A stretch of DNA of 64,000 nucleotides from Streptomyces sp. SolWspMP-5a-2 (GCF_900091845.1 NZ_FMCI01000250.1:1-64000), one strand, 5' to 3'. Counted from the first letter of the stretch, positions 34,505 through 43,907 are shown. Notes: generated by a model not told the origin, from the letters alone. Numbers and translations: made by a program.

Positions 34505-35530
34505 ATGCCCGAACTGCGTGTCGTGGCCGTCTCCAATGACGGCACACGGCTGGTGCTCAAGGCTGCCGATTCAACGGAGTACACCCTCCCCATCGACGAG
34601 CGGCTGCGCGCCGCCGTCCGCGGTGACCGGCCACGCCTCGGCCAGATCGAGATCGAGGTGGAGAGCCACCTCCGCCCCCGCGACATCCAGGCGCGCATAC
34701 GGGCCGGCGCCACCGCGGAAGAGGTCGCCCACCACGCCGGGATCCCGGTCGACCGGGTGCGCCGTTTCGAGGGTCCTGTGCTCGCCGAGCGCGCGTTCAT
34801 GGCCGAGAGAGCGCGCAAGACCCCCGTCCGCCGCCCCGGCGAGAACGCGGCCGGACCCCAGCTCGGCGAGGCCGTCTCGGAGCGGCTGCTGCTGCGCGGC
34901 GCCGACAAGGACACCGCCGTCTGGGACTCCTGGCGCCGTGACGACGGCACCTGGGAGGTCATGCTGGCGTACCAGGTCGCGGGCGAGCATCACTCCGCGA
35001 GCTGGACCTACGACCCGCCCCGGCGGCTGGTGCAGGCCGTGGACGAGGAGGCGCGCGCGCTGATCGGCGAGTCCGACGACCTCGCCGCGCCGGAGCCCAG
35101 CTTCCCGTTCGTGCCGCGCATCGCCCGGCTGCCGCGCGACCGGCCCCTCGACCGGGACCGGCCGAGCCTGCCCCCGGCACCTTCGGACGCGGGCGAGGAG
35201 GGCGCGGGCGAACGGGACTCGCTGACCAGCCTGCTGGAAGCGGTGCCCAGCTTCCGCGGTGACCTCGTGGTGCCCGAGCGCCCGGTCGATCCACCGGCCG
35301 AGGAGCCCGAGGAGGAGCCCGGCGAGGAGGAGTCGCAGGCGCCCGCCGCGTCGGCGGGTTCCGCCTACGCGGACGTCCTGATGCCCCGTTCCGTCGGCAG
35401 CCACCGCGACCGGCTGATCGGCTCGACCGACCGCCAGGCCGAGGCGGACGGCGTCCGTCCGGGCCGCCGTGCCGCGGTCCCCAGTTGGGACGAGATCGTC
35501 TTCGGCACGCGCCGCAAGAAGCAGGAGTAG
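34505..35530 (+). CDS. sepH: SepH, FtsZ-activating cell-division protein
   Basis: A 341-residue DUF3071-family protein. The conserved N-terminal domain (1-~180; MPELRVVAVSNDGTRLVLKA) includes a helix-turn-helix-like segment ATAEEVAHHAGIPVDRVRRF (about 75-94). A long acidic, disordered linker (about 195-300) leads to a short conserved C-terminal motif VPSWDEIVFGTRRKK. In Streptomyces SepH binds FtsZ, stimulates its GTPase and is needed for regular sporulation septa. ATG 34505 with GGGAGG upstream. Followed by a strong terminator. Confidence 0.93.
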   Translation: MPELRVVAVSNDGTRLVLKAADSTEYTLPIDERLRAAVRGDRPRLGQIEIEVESHLRPRDIQARIRAGATAEEVAHHAGIPVDRVRRFEGPVLAERAFMAERARKTPVRRPGENAAGPQLGEAVSERLLLRGADKDTAVWDSWRRDDGTWEVMLAYQVAGEHHSASWTYDPPRRLVQAVDEEARALIGESDDLAAPEPSFPFVPRIARLPRDRPLDRDRPSLPPAPSDAGEEGAGERDSLTSLLEAVPSFRGDLVVPERPVDPPAEEPEEEPGEEESQAPAASAGSAYADVLMPRSVGSHRDRLIGSTDRQAEADGVRPGRRAAVPSWDEIVFGTRRKKQE

Positions 35531-35570
35531 CACGCGGCGGTTCGGCGGTCCGCCACCGCCCGCGCCGGAA

Positions 35571-35602
35571 GAGGGCCCGCGTCGATCCTGACGCGGGCCC
35601 TC
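35571..35602 (+). terminator. sepH terminator
   Basis: GAGGGCCCGCGTC (35571-35583) and its complement (35590-35602) around a 6-nt loop, 41 bp after the stop. Confidence 0.8.
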
Positions 35603-36294
35603 TCGTGCGTCCGCCGCGCGGCGGGACGGCACGGATCAGCGAGGCGGGGCGGAGGAGCGGCACGGCGTCCGGTGCACGGTGGGCACCGCTACGGGGGGGG
35701 ACGACCGGGCCGTTGCAAGCAGCAGGCAGCACGGCGGCCGGGCCGCCCGCGCACCGCCACGGCACGACGACCGGCCGCCGCAAGTGACACCTCGCGGCAC
35801 GACCGGCTCGCGTCCGGCACCGCCATGGCGCAGCGCCTGGCGCACCACGGACACCGACACGGCGGCTGCCGCGCCGCACGACGGCCACGGCACGACGATC
35901 AACCGCCGCAAGTGACACCTCACGGCACCACCGGCTCGCGTCCGGCACCGCCACGGCACGGCGCCTCGCGCACCACGGACACCGACACGGCGGCTGCCGC
36001 GCCGCACGACGGCCACGGCACGGCGATCGGGCCGCCGCACGCACCGTCACCGCAGGGTGACCGGCGCACCACGCGCACCGCACAGCACGCCGACCGACCG
36101 TTCACAGCGCGGCGATCGGCGTACCGCGGGCACCGCCACCGCACGGTCCGGCGGCTGACGCACCACACGTCACCGCCGAAGGGCGCTCGGCGCACCCCCG
36201 CGCACCTCCACCCCTCGGCGGCCGACGCACCTCGCGCCCCGACCGCCGCGCCGCACGCACTCCTACCGTGCCGCGCCCGCCCCGCTCGGCGTGG
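35603..36294. other. ~690-bp non-coding region dominated by repeats
   Basis: No gene supported. Open frames on both strands are Arg/Pro/His-rich and change frame at each 128-bp unit, so they are not conserved proteins. The stretch separates sepH from the sulfurtransferase gene. Confidence 0.6.
35755..36036. repeat. 128-bp tandem repeat, two full copies and a partial third
   Basis: Copy 1 35755-35882, copy 2 35883-36010, partial copy 36011-36036. Landmarks recur exactly 128 bp apart: CAAGTGACACC at 35781 and 35909, and CGRCGAT/C at 35765, 35893 and 36021. Copies 1 and 2 differ at only about eight positions over 100, so the duplication is recent. Confidence 0.85.
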
Positions 36295-37146
36295 TCACTG
36301 GGGGTCGGGGCCCACCGCGACGGGGCGGTCCGGGTCGGACGACCACTCGGACCAGGAGCCGACGTACAGCGCGGCCGGGATGCCCGCGACCGCCAGGGCC
36401 AGCACCTCGTGGGCGCCGGAGACCCCGGAGCCGCAGTAGACGCCGACCGGTGTGCCGTCGGTCGCGCCCAGCGCCTTGAACTGGTCGCCGAGTTCCCGGG
36501 CGGGCCGGAACCGGCCGTCCGGGTCGACGTTGTCGCTCGTCGGCGCCGACACCGCGCCCGGGATGTGCCCGCCGACCCGGTCGATGGGCTCGACGTCACC
36601 CCGGTACCGCTCCCCCGCGCGCGCGTCGAACAGCACCCCGGTGCGGGCCAGGTCAGCGGCCGCGTCGGCGTCCAGGAGACCCTCGGTGCCCGGAACCGGC
36701 CGGAAGTCGCCCTCCGCCGGGGCGGGCGCGGACGTCTCGCGCGCCCCCTGCCAGGCGGGCAGGCCGCCGTCGAGGACCCGTACGTCCTGGTGGCCGGTCC
36801 AGCGCAGCAGCCACCACGCGCGGGCCGCGGCCCAGCCCTGTCCGCCGTCGTAGACCACCACCGGTCGGCGTACCGCGACGCCCGCCCGGCGCATCGCGGC
36901 GCCGAACACGTCGAGGTCGGGCAGCGGGTGGCGGCCCGCGGCGCCGGGCGCGGAGGCCAGTTCCGTGTCCAGGTCGACGTAGACGGCGCCCGGCAGATGC
37001 CCCTCGGCGTACGCGGCCCGGCCGTCGAAGGGCGGTTCGCCCGCCGCCTTCGCCGCGCTGAGCTGCCAGCGGACGTCGAGCAGGACGGGCGGGTTCGGAC
37101 CCGCGAGCAGAGCCGCGAGTTCGGTTGCGGAGATGATGGCGTTCAT
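36295..37146 (-). CDS. sseA: Thiosulfate / 3-mercaptopyruvate sulfurtransferase
   Basis: A 283-residue tandem-rhodanese protein. The N-terminal domain is catalytically silent (no Cys loop); the C-terminal domain has the active-site loop YCGSGVSGAHEV with the catalytic Cys near residue 235. CGSGV(T/S) is typical of 3-mercaptopyruvate sulfurtransferases rather than rhodaneses proper. It transfers sulfane sulfur to thiols or cyanide. ATG 37146 is chosen; an ATG 9 bp upstream is equally possible. Confidence 0.87.
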   Translation of the reverse strand: MNAIISATELAALLAGPNPPVLLDVRWQLSAAKAAGEPPFDGRAAYAEGHLPGAVYVDLDTELASAPGAAGRHPLPDLDVFGAAMRRAGVAVRRPVVVYDGGQGWAAARAWWLLRWTGHQDVRVLDGGLPAWQGARETSAPAPAEGDFRPVPGTEGLLDADAAADLARTGVLFDARAGERYRGDVEPIDRVGGHIPGAVSAPTSDNVDPDGRFRPARELGDQFKALGATDGTPVGVYCGSGVSGAHEVLALAVAGIPAALYVGSWSEWSSDPDRPVAVGPDPQ

Positions 37147-37438
37147 GTCCGCCATCCTCGCGCACGGGGATGGCCGCGCCGTCGTCATCCGGCTACTCCG
37201 GGACGCGGGACACGCCCGTCGCACCGATGTCAGCAGGGCGGACGCGGTACGGAGCCGGCCGCCGCCGAGCGCCGCCGGGGACCGGACGGTCGAGCGCGGA
37301 GGGGGAGTTCAGCGCGCGCGGGGTGGTGAGCGCGGCGTGCCCGGGGGGCGCAGTGGCGTCGGGGGTGCGAGCATCGGCACGGGGATCCGCAGTGCGGCGG
37401 CGACACGGCCACCGCGAGGGGTTCGAGGAGAGAGTGAC

Positions 37439-38242
37439 ATGACCGAGGCACGGGGGTCGTTGGGCCCGAACGGCGAGCAGCACGCCGGGCACGCGCCCGG
37501 CACGCCCTGCTGGGTGAGTCTGATGGTGCACGGGGTCGCGACGACCCAGGAGTTCTACGGGGCTTTGTTCGGCTGGGAGTTCCGGCCCGGCCCGCAGCAG
37601 CTCGGCCCGTACGCGCGGGCCCTGCTGGACGGCCAGGAGGTGGCCGGGATCGGGCAGTTGCCGCCCGACCGCCATCTGCCGGTCGCCTGGACGCCGTACC
37701 TCGCCTCGGACGACGTCGATCTGACGGCGGAGACGGTGCGGATGTGCGGCGGCACGGTCGGCGTGGGGCCGCTGGACGCGGCGGAGGCGGGGCGGCTCGC
37801 GATCGCCTCCGACCCGGCGGGCGCGGTGTTCGGAGTCTGGCAGGCGGCCAGGCACCAGGGCACCGGCGTCACGGGGGTGCCGGGGACGCCGGTCTGGAAC
37901 GAGCTGGTGACCTTCGAGACGGCGAGCGTGGTGAAGTTCTACGAGACGGTCTTCGGCTACACCCGGGAGACGCTCGCCCCGGCCGGTCTCGACTACGTGA
38001 CCCTCCAGGTGGCGGGGCGTCCGGTGGCCGGGCTGCACGGCGCGGGCGGTGCGCTGCCCCGGCAGCGGGGTCCGCACTGGATGACGTACTTCCAGTCGGC
38101 GGACGTCGACGCGTCGGTCGCGCGGGTGCGGGAGCTGGGCGGGCTGGTGCTCACCCCGGCCGCGGAGTCCGCGCACGGGCGGGTGGCGCTGGTCGCCGAT
38201 CCGGAGGGGGCGCGGTTCTCGCTGATGGAGAACCCGGGCTGA
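37439..38242 (+). CDS. VOC-superfamily (glyoxalase-like) protein with two domains
   Basis: A 267-residue protein made of two vicinal-oxygen-chelate repeats (about 20-140 and 150-265), each with an FYxxLFGWE / FYETVFGYT start and a GA(V/R)F(G/S) end. Usually metalloenzymes or binding proteins for glyoxalase, dioxygenase or resistance reactions; the substrate is not evident. ATG 37439 with GAGGAGAG upstream. Confidence 0.85.
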   Translation: MTEARGSLGPNGEQHAGHAPGTPCWVSLMVHGVATTQEFYGALFGWEFRPGPQQLGPYARALLDGQEVAGIGQLPPDRHLPVAWTPYLASDDVDLTAETVRMCGGTVGVGPLDAAEAGRLAIASDPAGAVFGVWQAARHQGTGVTGVPGTPVWNELVTFETASVVKFYETVFGYTRETLAPAGLDYVTLQVAGRPVAGLHGAGGALPRQRGPHWMTYFQSADVDASVARVRELGGLVLTPAAESAHGRVALVADPEGARFSLMENPG

Positions 38243-38250
38243 CGGGCGGG

Positions 38251-38290
38251 GTCAGCCGGAGGTGACGGGCGTCAGCCGGAGGTGACGGGC
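38251..38290. repeat. 20-bp tandem duplication across the tdk stop codon
   Basis: GTCAGCCGGAGGTGACGGGC is present twice back to back (38251-38270, 38271-38290). It covers the last codons and stop of tdk, so the gene end is preserved and the second copy is downstream. Confidence 0.9.
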
Positions 38291-38919
38291 AGGACGTCGG
38301 GGGAGAGAGCGGCGGCGCGGGAGGCCGCCGCGGTCATCCGGCGCTGGTGGTGCCTGCGGCAGAGCACCTCGTAGCCGACGTCCTCGGCCTGGTTGACGTC
38401 CCCGACCACCACCTGCGCGCCCTCGACGACCATCCGGCCGCCTAGGGTGCGGGCGTTGTGGGTGGCGCGGGCGCCGCACCAGCACAGCGCCTCCACCTGG
38501 AGCACCTCGACCCGGTCGGCCAGCTCCACCAGGCGCTGGGAGCCGGGGAACAGCTTGGTGCGGAAGTCGGTGGTGATGCCGAAGGCGTAGACGTCGAGGC
38601 CGAGGTCGTCGACGATCCGCGCGAGCTGGTCGACCTGCCCGGGGGCGAGGAACTGCGCCTCGTCGGCGATGACGTAGTCGGCCCGGCCGCCCTGCGAGAG
38701 GTGGTCGACGAGGTGGACGTAGAGGTCCTGGTCGTCGCGGACCTCGACGGCGTCGGTGACGAGGCCGAGGCGGGAGGAGAGCTTTCCGGCACCCGCGCGG
38801 TCGTCGCGGGTGAGGATCATGCCGACCAGTCCGCGCGCGGAGCGGTTGTGCTCTATCTGGAGGGCCAGCGTCGACTTCCCGCAGTCCATCGTTCCGGAGA
38901 AGAACACCAGCTCGGGCAT
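38272..38919 (-). CDS. tdk: Thymidine kinase
   Basis: A 215-residue type II thymidine kinase. Walker A SGTMDCGKST (residues 8-17), DEAQFL with the catalytic Glu, a lasso region and zinc-binding cysteines CWC and the C-terminal CRRHH. Phosphorylates thymidine in the salvage pathway. ATG 38919. Upstream on the same strand lies the phosphodiesterase-like gene (41 bp), so it may be distal in that operon. Confidence 0.93.
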   Translation of the reverse strand: MPELVFFSGTMDCGKSTLALQIEHNRSARGLVGMILTRDDRAGAGKLSSRLGLVTDAVEVRDDQDLYVHLVDHLSQGGRADYVIADEAQFLAPGQVDQLARIVDDLGLDVYAFGITTDFRTKLFPGSQRLVELADRVEVLQVEALCWCGARATHNARTLGGRMVVEGAQVVVGDVNQAEDVGYEVLCRRHHQRRMTAAASRAAALSPDVLPVTSG

Positions 38920-38960
38920 GGCGGGGTGAGCACCTTTCGGCAGGGGCGTGGGGCGGCGGG

Positions 38961-40151
38961 TCAGGAGCGTACTTCGAGCAGGGGGACGAACTGCTCGGCG
39001 GGGGTCATCGAACCGTGGTTGCCGACCATCGCGGACTCCTTCGGCTCCCGCTCCGACGCGATGATCAGGACGTCGTCCCTGGCCGCCGCGACGACGTCGC
39101 CGATCCGCCCGCGGACCCGGTCGTCGACGCGCGGGCCGAACCAGCCGGTGTCGATCGCCTCGTCCCGCGAGGCCACCCAGAACTGCTCGCCGAGCACCTC
39201 GCGCCAGCAGGTCAGCACGTCGCCCCGGGCGCCGGGCACCGCGTAGACGTGCCGGGCCCGGCCCTCGCCGCCCAGCAGGGCGACCCCGGCGCGCAGCTCC
39301 CAGTCGGCGTCGAAGTCGATGCGGTGGTCGTCGTCGAACGGGACGTCGATCATGCCGTGGTCGGCGGTGACGTACAGGGCGCTGCGCGGGGGCAGTTGCT
39401 CGGCGAGCCGCTGCACCAGGCGGTCCACGTACATGAGTTGGCCGCGCCAGGCGTCGGAGTCGACGCCGAAGCGGTGGCCCGCGCCGTCGAGTTCGGCGTA
39501 GTAGGTGTAGACGAGGGAGCGGTCCCCGGCGGCGAGTTCGGCGGCCGCGAGGTCCATCCGCTCCTCGCCCGCGAGCCTGCCGCGGAAGACGCCGCCGCTG
39601 AGCGCGACCTTGGTGAGCGGGGTGTGCTGGAAGGTCGGTGACGACACCTGGGCGGCGTGCACGCCCGCGTCCTCGGCGAGCCGGAAGACGGTGGGGTAGG
39701 GCTGCCAGACCTCCGGCGCGGTCCAGGGCTGCCAGCGGAGCTGGTTCATCAGGGCGCCGGTGGCCGGGTCGCGGACGGTGTAGCCGGGCAGTCCGTGCGC
39801 GCCGGGCGGCAGTCCGGTGCCGACGGAGGCGAGCGAGGTCGCGGTGGTGGCCGGGAAGCCGGCGGTGAGCGGGGTGCCGGTCCCGGCGCGCGAACCGGCG
39901 AGCAGCGACGTCATGAACGGCGCCTCGTCGGGGTGCGCCCGGAGCTGTTCCCAGCCGAGCCCGTCGACCAGGAAGACGCAGGCGCGGTCGACGGGGGTCA
40001 GCTCGCTGATGCCCGCGGCGAGCCCGGGGACGCCCATGCCGGTGGCGAGGGTGGGGAGCAGGTCGGCGAGGGAGCCGCTGCCGTACTGGGGCAGCGGGGC
40101 CGAGTCGGGGGCGAGGGGCTGCGGGGCGTCGTCCCAGGCGGGCTGTGCCAT
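38961..40151 (-). CDS. Alkaline-phosphatase-superfamily nucleotide pyrophosphatase/phosphodiesterase
   Basis: A 396-residue NPP-like enzyme. Metal ligands and nucleophile in order: D in FLVDGLG, nucleophile T in GFPATTATS, D in YYAELDGAGH, D/H in VTADHGMID and H in VGNHGS. No signal peptide is visible, so it may act in the cytoplasm. Members hydrolyse phosphodiester or pyrophosphate bonds. The ATG overlaps the DUF5998 stop (TGATG), so the two proteins are translated together. Confidence 0.87.
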   Translation of the reverse strand: MAQPAWDDAPQPLAPDSAPLPQYGSGSLADLLPTLATGMGVPGLAAGISELTPVDRACVFLVDGLGWEQLRAHPDEAPFMTSLLAGSRAGTGTPLTAGFPATTATSLASVGTGLPPGAHGLPGYTVRDPATGALMNQLRWQPWTAPEVWQPYPTVFRLAEDAGVHAAQVSSPTFQHTPLTKVALSGGVFRGRLAGEERMDLAAAELAAGDRSLVYTYYAELDGAGHRFGVDSDAWRGQLMYVDRLVQRLAEQLPPRSALYVTADHGMIDVPFDDDHRIDFDADWELRAGVALLGGEGRARHVYAVPGARGDVLTCWREVLGEQFWVASRDEAIDTGWFGPRVDDRVRGRIGDVVAAARDDVLIIASEREPKESAMVGNHGSMTPAEQFVPLLEVRS

Positions 40152-40738
40152 CAGCGGGTGGTGTCCGCGGTCGCCTCGGAGAGCGACTGGGCGAAGGCGA
40201 GGGCCTCGCGGACGGTGTCGGGGCCGTCGCCCGCCTCGCTGACGCGCAGGCTGAGGTCGTCGGCGGTGGAGCTGCCGGTGTAGCCGTGGTCCGCCTCGCA
40301 GTTGGGGTCGCCGCAGGCGGCCGGTTCGAGGTCGATCCGGGAGACGGCGCCCCAGCCGATGGTGAGGACGACCTCGCGCGGCAGGGTGCCGGGCACGTAC
40401 TGCTCGGGGTTGGCGACCACCCGGCTGAGGACCACGGAGGAGATCCTGCCGATGGTCACGGACTCGGTGGAGGTGGTGGCGTACGGCGTCGGGGAGGTGC
40501 TGTCGGCGGCCTGTTCGTCGGTGTGGCTGACGATGAACCGGTTGCCGGTGAGGACCAGCACGGTGACGTGCCTGCGCACCTCGTTCTGGTCGAACGTCGT
40601 CTCCTGGTGGACCAGGTACGACCGGATGGGCTCGCCGCCCACTGCGGCCTCCACCGCCTCGGCCACGAGGGCCGGGTAGTAGCCGCTGCGCTCGATCGCC
40701 GCACGCAGCCCCTGGGTCGTCGTACTGGTCTTGGCCAT
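40151..40738 (-). CDS. DUF5998 family protein
   Basis: A 195-residue soluble protein of the actinobacterial DUF5998 family. Visible features: helical N terminus (QGLRAAIERSGYYPALVAEA), a beta-rich middle with RHVTVLVLTGNRFIVSHTDE and EPAACGDPNCEADHGYTG, whose Cys/His spacing could bind a metal. Function unknown; coupling to the phosphodiesterase gene suggests a partner or regulator. ATG 40738 (GGA about 8-10 nt upstream) or ATG 40747. Confidence 0.82.
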   Translation of the reverse strand: MAKTSTTTQGLRAAIERSGYYPALVAEAVEAAVGGEPIRSYLVHQETTFDQNEVRRHVTVLVLTGNRFIVSHTDEQAADSTSPTPYATTSTESVTIGRISSVVLSRVVANPEQYVPGTLPREVVLTIGWGAVSRIDLEPAACGDPNCEADHGYTGSSTADDLSLRVSEAGDGPDTVREALAFAQSLSEATADTTR

Positions 40739-40889
40739 GCGGTCCATCCTAATCCGTGGGTGGGGGCGGCCCCGCCAGGTCCGGGCAGGGGGATGCCGGG
40801 GAGTCACCGGGCGGGTGCGCTGCGTCGGCGGCCGGGAGCGGCCCCGGGTTCGAACACGGCCGCCGCGGACCGGCGTTCGGCGCCCCGGC

Positions 40890-43727
40890 TCAGTAGGTGG
40901 GCAGGGTGCGTGGTCCGAGGTCGTCGCGGGCGGGCGGTGGCGCCAGGCGGACCGAGGCGCCGAGCACGGTGAGCGCGTGCGGCGCCACGACCACCGGTTC
41001 CAGGGTGACGGCGACGATCTCGGGGTGGTCGTGGACGAGGCGGGAGACCCGCAGGAGCAGTTCCTCCAGGGCGGGCGTGTCCACGGGGGTGGAGCCGCGC
41101 CAGCCGAACAGCAAGGGTGCCGTGCGGATCGAGCGGATCAGGGAGGCGGCCTCCCGGTCGGTGACCGGGACCAGGCGGTGGGCGGTGTCGCCGAGGAGCT
41201 GGGAGGCGGCTCCGGCGAGCCCGAAGGAGAGGACGGCGCCAGCGGCCGGGTCGATGACGGCCCGCACGACGGTGTCCACGCCCCGGGGCGCCATCGCCTG
41301 CACGACCGGCCGCAGCTCCTCGGGCCTGCCGAACAGCTCGCTCAACTCGGCGTAGGCCCGCCGCAGTTGTTCCTCGTCGGCGAGGTCGAGCCGGACTCCG
41401 CCGAGGTCCGCGCGGTGTCGCAGGTGGGGTGCGGTGGCCTTGAGGGCGACGGGGTAGCCGAGGTCGCGGGCGGCGCGGGCCGCGTCGTCCGGGGTGAAGG
41501 CGGGGGTGGAGGAGCGCACGGTGATGCCGTAGCGGCCGAGCAGCTCGCGGGTCTCCCCGGTGCCGAGGGTGAGGCCCTGGCCGCGGGAGAGGAGCCGGTC
41601 GATCAGGCGGGCGGCGCCCTTCTCGTCGATGTCGTCGTGCTCGGGCACCTTGCCCGGCTCGGCGGTGTCGCGGCGCCACTGGCCGTACTTCACGGCCTCG
41701 GCGAGGGCGCGGACGGCGCGTTCGGCGGCCGGGAAGGCGGGGATCAGGCGCGGGGCCGTGCCGTCGTCGCCGGAGCCGGACGGCTGCGGGGCCGGGGCCG
41801 GCGGCGGGAGCTGCTGGGAGGGGCGCACACGGCGGGCGCCCGGGGCCAGCGGGTCGGGCGGCGGCGCGGTGCTGGTGGCGGCGGAGAGCGCCTCGGCGAG
41901 GCCGCCCAGCTCCACGTGGACGACCAGGACGGGCTTGCCCGGCACCCGCTCGGCGGCGGACCGCAGCGCCTCGGCCAGTTCGGCGTCGGCGACCGAGACC
42001 TCGCCGATCGCCGGTATGGCGGTGACGATCACGGCGTCGCAGGAGTCGTCGTCGAGGGCGCGCAGCAGGGCCGCGTGGAAGTCGGCGGCGCTCGCGGCGG
42101 TGGTCAGGTCGAGGGGGCGGGCGGGGCGCAGCCCCTCGGAGAGGCACGCGTCGTAGGTGAGCAGTCCGAGGGACTCGGAGTTGCCGAGGATGGCGACGCG
42201 GGGTCCTGGCGGGAGGGGCTGGCGGGCGAGCAGCAGACCGGTGTCGACGAGTTCGGTGATGGTGTCGACGCGGATCACCCCGGCCTGCCGGAGCAGTTCG
42301 GTGACGGTGGCGTGCGGGAGCCGGGTGGCGCGCACGGCGTGGCCCTGGGGCGCCGAGCCCGCGCTCTGCACGACGACGAGGGGCTTGGCGGCGGCGGTGC
42401 GGCGGGCGAGGCGGGTGAACTTGCGGGCGTTGCCGATGGACTCCAGGTACATGAGGACGACGTCGGTGTCGGGGTCGTCGTACCAGTACTGGAGGACGTC
42501 GTTGCCGGAGACGTCGGCGCGGTTGCCGGAGGAGACGAAGGTGGAGACGCCGGTGACGCCGGTGACGCCGCCGCCGCGCCGGTGCAGCCGGGAGAGCAGG
42601 GCGATGCCGATGGCGCCGGACTGGGCGAACAGGCCGATCCGCCCGGGGCGGGGCATCTCGGGGGCGAGGGAGGCGTTGAGGCGGACGTCGGCGGCGGTGT
42701 TGATGACCCCGAAGGCGTTGGGGCCGATGATCCGCATACCGTAGGTGCGGGCGCGGCGGACCAGGGCGCGCTGGCGCTCGCGCCCGTCGGGGCCGCTCTC
42801 GGCGTACCCGGCGGAGACGACGACCAGCCCCTGCACGCCGTGCTCGCCGCACTCGGTGACGACGTCCGGGACGTGCTCGGCGGGTACGGCGACGACCGCG
42901 AGGTCCACGGGCCCGGGGACGTCCCGCACGGAGCGGTGCGCGGGGACGCCGTCGAGGTCGGTGAGGTCCGCGGGGAAGCCACTGTTGACGGCGTACAGCC
43001 GACCGGGGTACCCGGCGTCCCTGATGTTGTCGAGGAGGGCGCGGCCCACTCCCCCGGCGGTCCGGCCGGCGCCGATGACGGCGACCGAGCCGGGCACCAG
43101 CAGCCGCCGTACGGAGCGGCCCTCGGCGCGCTGTTCGCGGGCGCGCTGGACGGCGAGCGAGCGGTCGGTGGGTTCGAGGCCGAACTCCAGGCGGACGACG
43201 CCGTCCTCGAAGGAGCGCTTCTGGGTGTACCCGGCGTCCGTGAAGACCTTGATCATCTTGGTGTTGGCGGGCAGCACCTCGGCGGCGAAGCGGCGGATGC
43301 CGCGCTCCCTGGCGACGGCGGCGATGTGCTCCAGGAGGGCCGAGGCGACGCCGCGTCCCTGGTGGGCGTCCTGGACGAGGAAGGCGACCTCGGCCTCGTC
43401 CGAGGGGCCGGAGGCGGCCATGCCGTGGGCGTCGATGCGGTCGTAGCGTACGGTGGCGATGAACTCGCCGCCGACCGTGGCCGCGAGTCCCACCCGGTCC
43501 ACGAAGTCGTGGTGCGTGAAGCGGTGGACGTCCTTGGCGGACAGGCGAGGGTAGGGCGCGAAGAAGCGGTAGTACTTCGACTCGTCCGACACCTGCTCGT
43601 AGAAGCTGACCAGGCGATCGGCGTCGTCGACGGTGATCGGCCGGATGCGCGCGGTACCGCCGTCGCGCAGCACCACGTCGGCCTCCCAGTGAGCGGGGTA
43701 CTCGTGCCGGTCCGACGCGGTCTGCAT
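40890..43727 (-). CDS. patA: PatA, GNAT-first protein lysine acetyltransferase
   Basis: A 945-residue fusion. Residues 1-~190 form a GNAT domain with the acetyl-CoA loop QDAHQGRGVASALLEH; from ~205 come a CoA-binding Rossmann domain (VAVIGAGRTAGGVG), a succinyl-CoA-ligase-like domain (GLFAQSGAIGIALLS, SGNRADVSGNDVLQYW) and from ~690 an ATP-grasp domain. The order is the reverse of Salmonella Pat and matches the S. lividans PatA arrangement, which acetylates acyl-CoA synthetases such as acetoacetyl-CoA synthetase. The ADP-forming ligase part is usually inactive and acts as a sensor. A Pro/Gln-rich linker lies near 640-670. Confidence 0.9.
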   Translation of the reverse strand: MQTASDRHEYPAHWEADVVLRDGGTARIRPITVDDADRLVSFYEQVSDESKYYRFFAPYPRLSAKDVHRFTHHDFVDRVGLAATVGGEFIATVRYDRIDAHGMAASGPSDEAEVAFLVQDAHQGRGVASALLEHIAAVARERGIRRFAAEVLPANTKMIKVFTDAGYTQKRSFEDGVVRLEFGLEPTDRSLAVQRAREQRAEGRSVRRLLVPGSVAVIGAGRTAGGVGRALLDNIRDAGYPGRLYAVNSGFPADLTDLDGVPAHRSVRDVPGPVDLAVVAVPAEHVPDVVTECGEHGVQGLVVVSAGYAESGPDGRERQRALVRRARTYGMRIIGPNAFGVINTAADVRLNASLAPEMPRPGRIGLFAQSGAIGIALLSRLHRRGGGVTGVTGVSTFVSSGNRADVSGNDVLQYWYDDPDTDVVLMYLESIGNARKFTRLARRTAAAKPLVVVQSAGSAPQGHAVRATRLPHATVTELLRQAGVIRVDTITELVDTGLLLARQPLPPGPRVAILGNSESLGLLTYDACLSEGLRPARPLDLTTAASAADFHAALLRALDDDSCDAVIVTAIPAIGEVSVADAELAEALRSAAERVPGKPVLVVHVELGGLAEALSAATSTAPPPDPLAPGARRVRPSQQLPPPAPAPQPSGSGDDGTAPRLIPAFPAAERAVRALAEAVKYGQWRRDTAEPGKVPEHDDIDEKGAARLIDRLLSRGQGLTLGTGETRELLGRYGITVRSSTPAFTPDDAARAARDLGYPVALKATAPHLRHRADLGGVRLDLADEEQLRRAYAELSELFGRPEELRPVVQAMAPRGVDTVVRAVIDPAAGAVLSFGLAGAASQLLGDTAHRLVPVTDREAASLIRSIRTAPLLFGWRGSTPVDTPALEELLLRVSRLVHDHPEIVAVTLEPVVVAPHALTVLGASVRLAPPPARDDLGPRTLPTY

Positions 43728-43891
43728 GCGCCCCAGCGTACGGCCCGCCTCCGACAGCGGGGGCGTGCGGCGGCCGGGGGCACCGCGGAGCGCTCCGGGG
43801 ACGGACACGGGCGGGAGACGGGCCGAGGCCGCGGCCCGACGACCGGCTCCGGAGGACGCCAGTCCGCTCCGGGGTCGCTCACGTGTGGGAA

Positions 43892-43907
43892 ACTGGTCTA
43901 GACAACC
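43892..43907 (+). promoter_or_regulatory. DasR-type (dre) operator upstream of ptsH
   Basis: ACTGGTCTAGACAACC matches 14 of 16 positions of the dre consensus ACTGGTCTAGACCACT bound by the GntR regulator DasR. It lies 25 bp before the ptsH start, a repressing position. Glucosamine-6-phosphate releases DasR, tying HPr level to N-acetylglucosamine supply. Confidence 0.85.

Noticed and set aside
35755..36036. 128-bp repeats as a CRISPR array or integron attC array
   Set aside because: No unique spacers and no integrase or cas genes; units are directly abutting.
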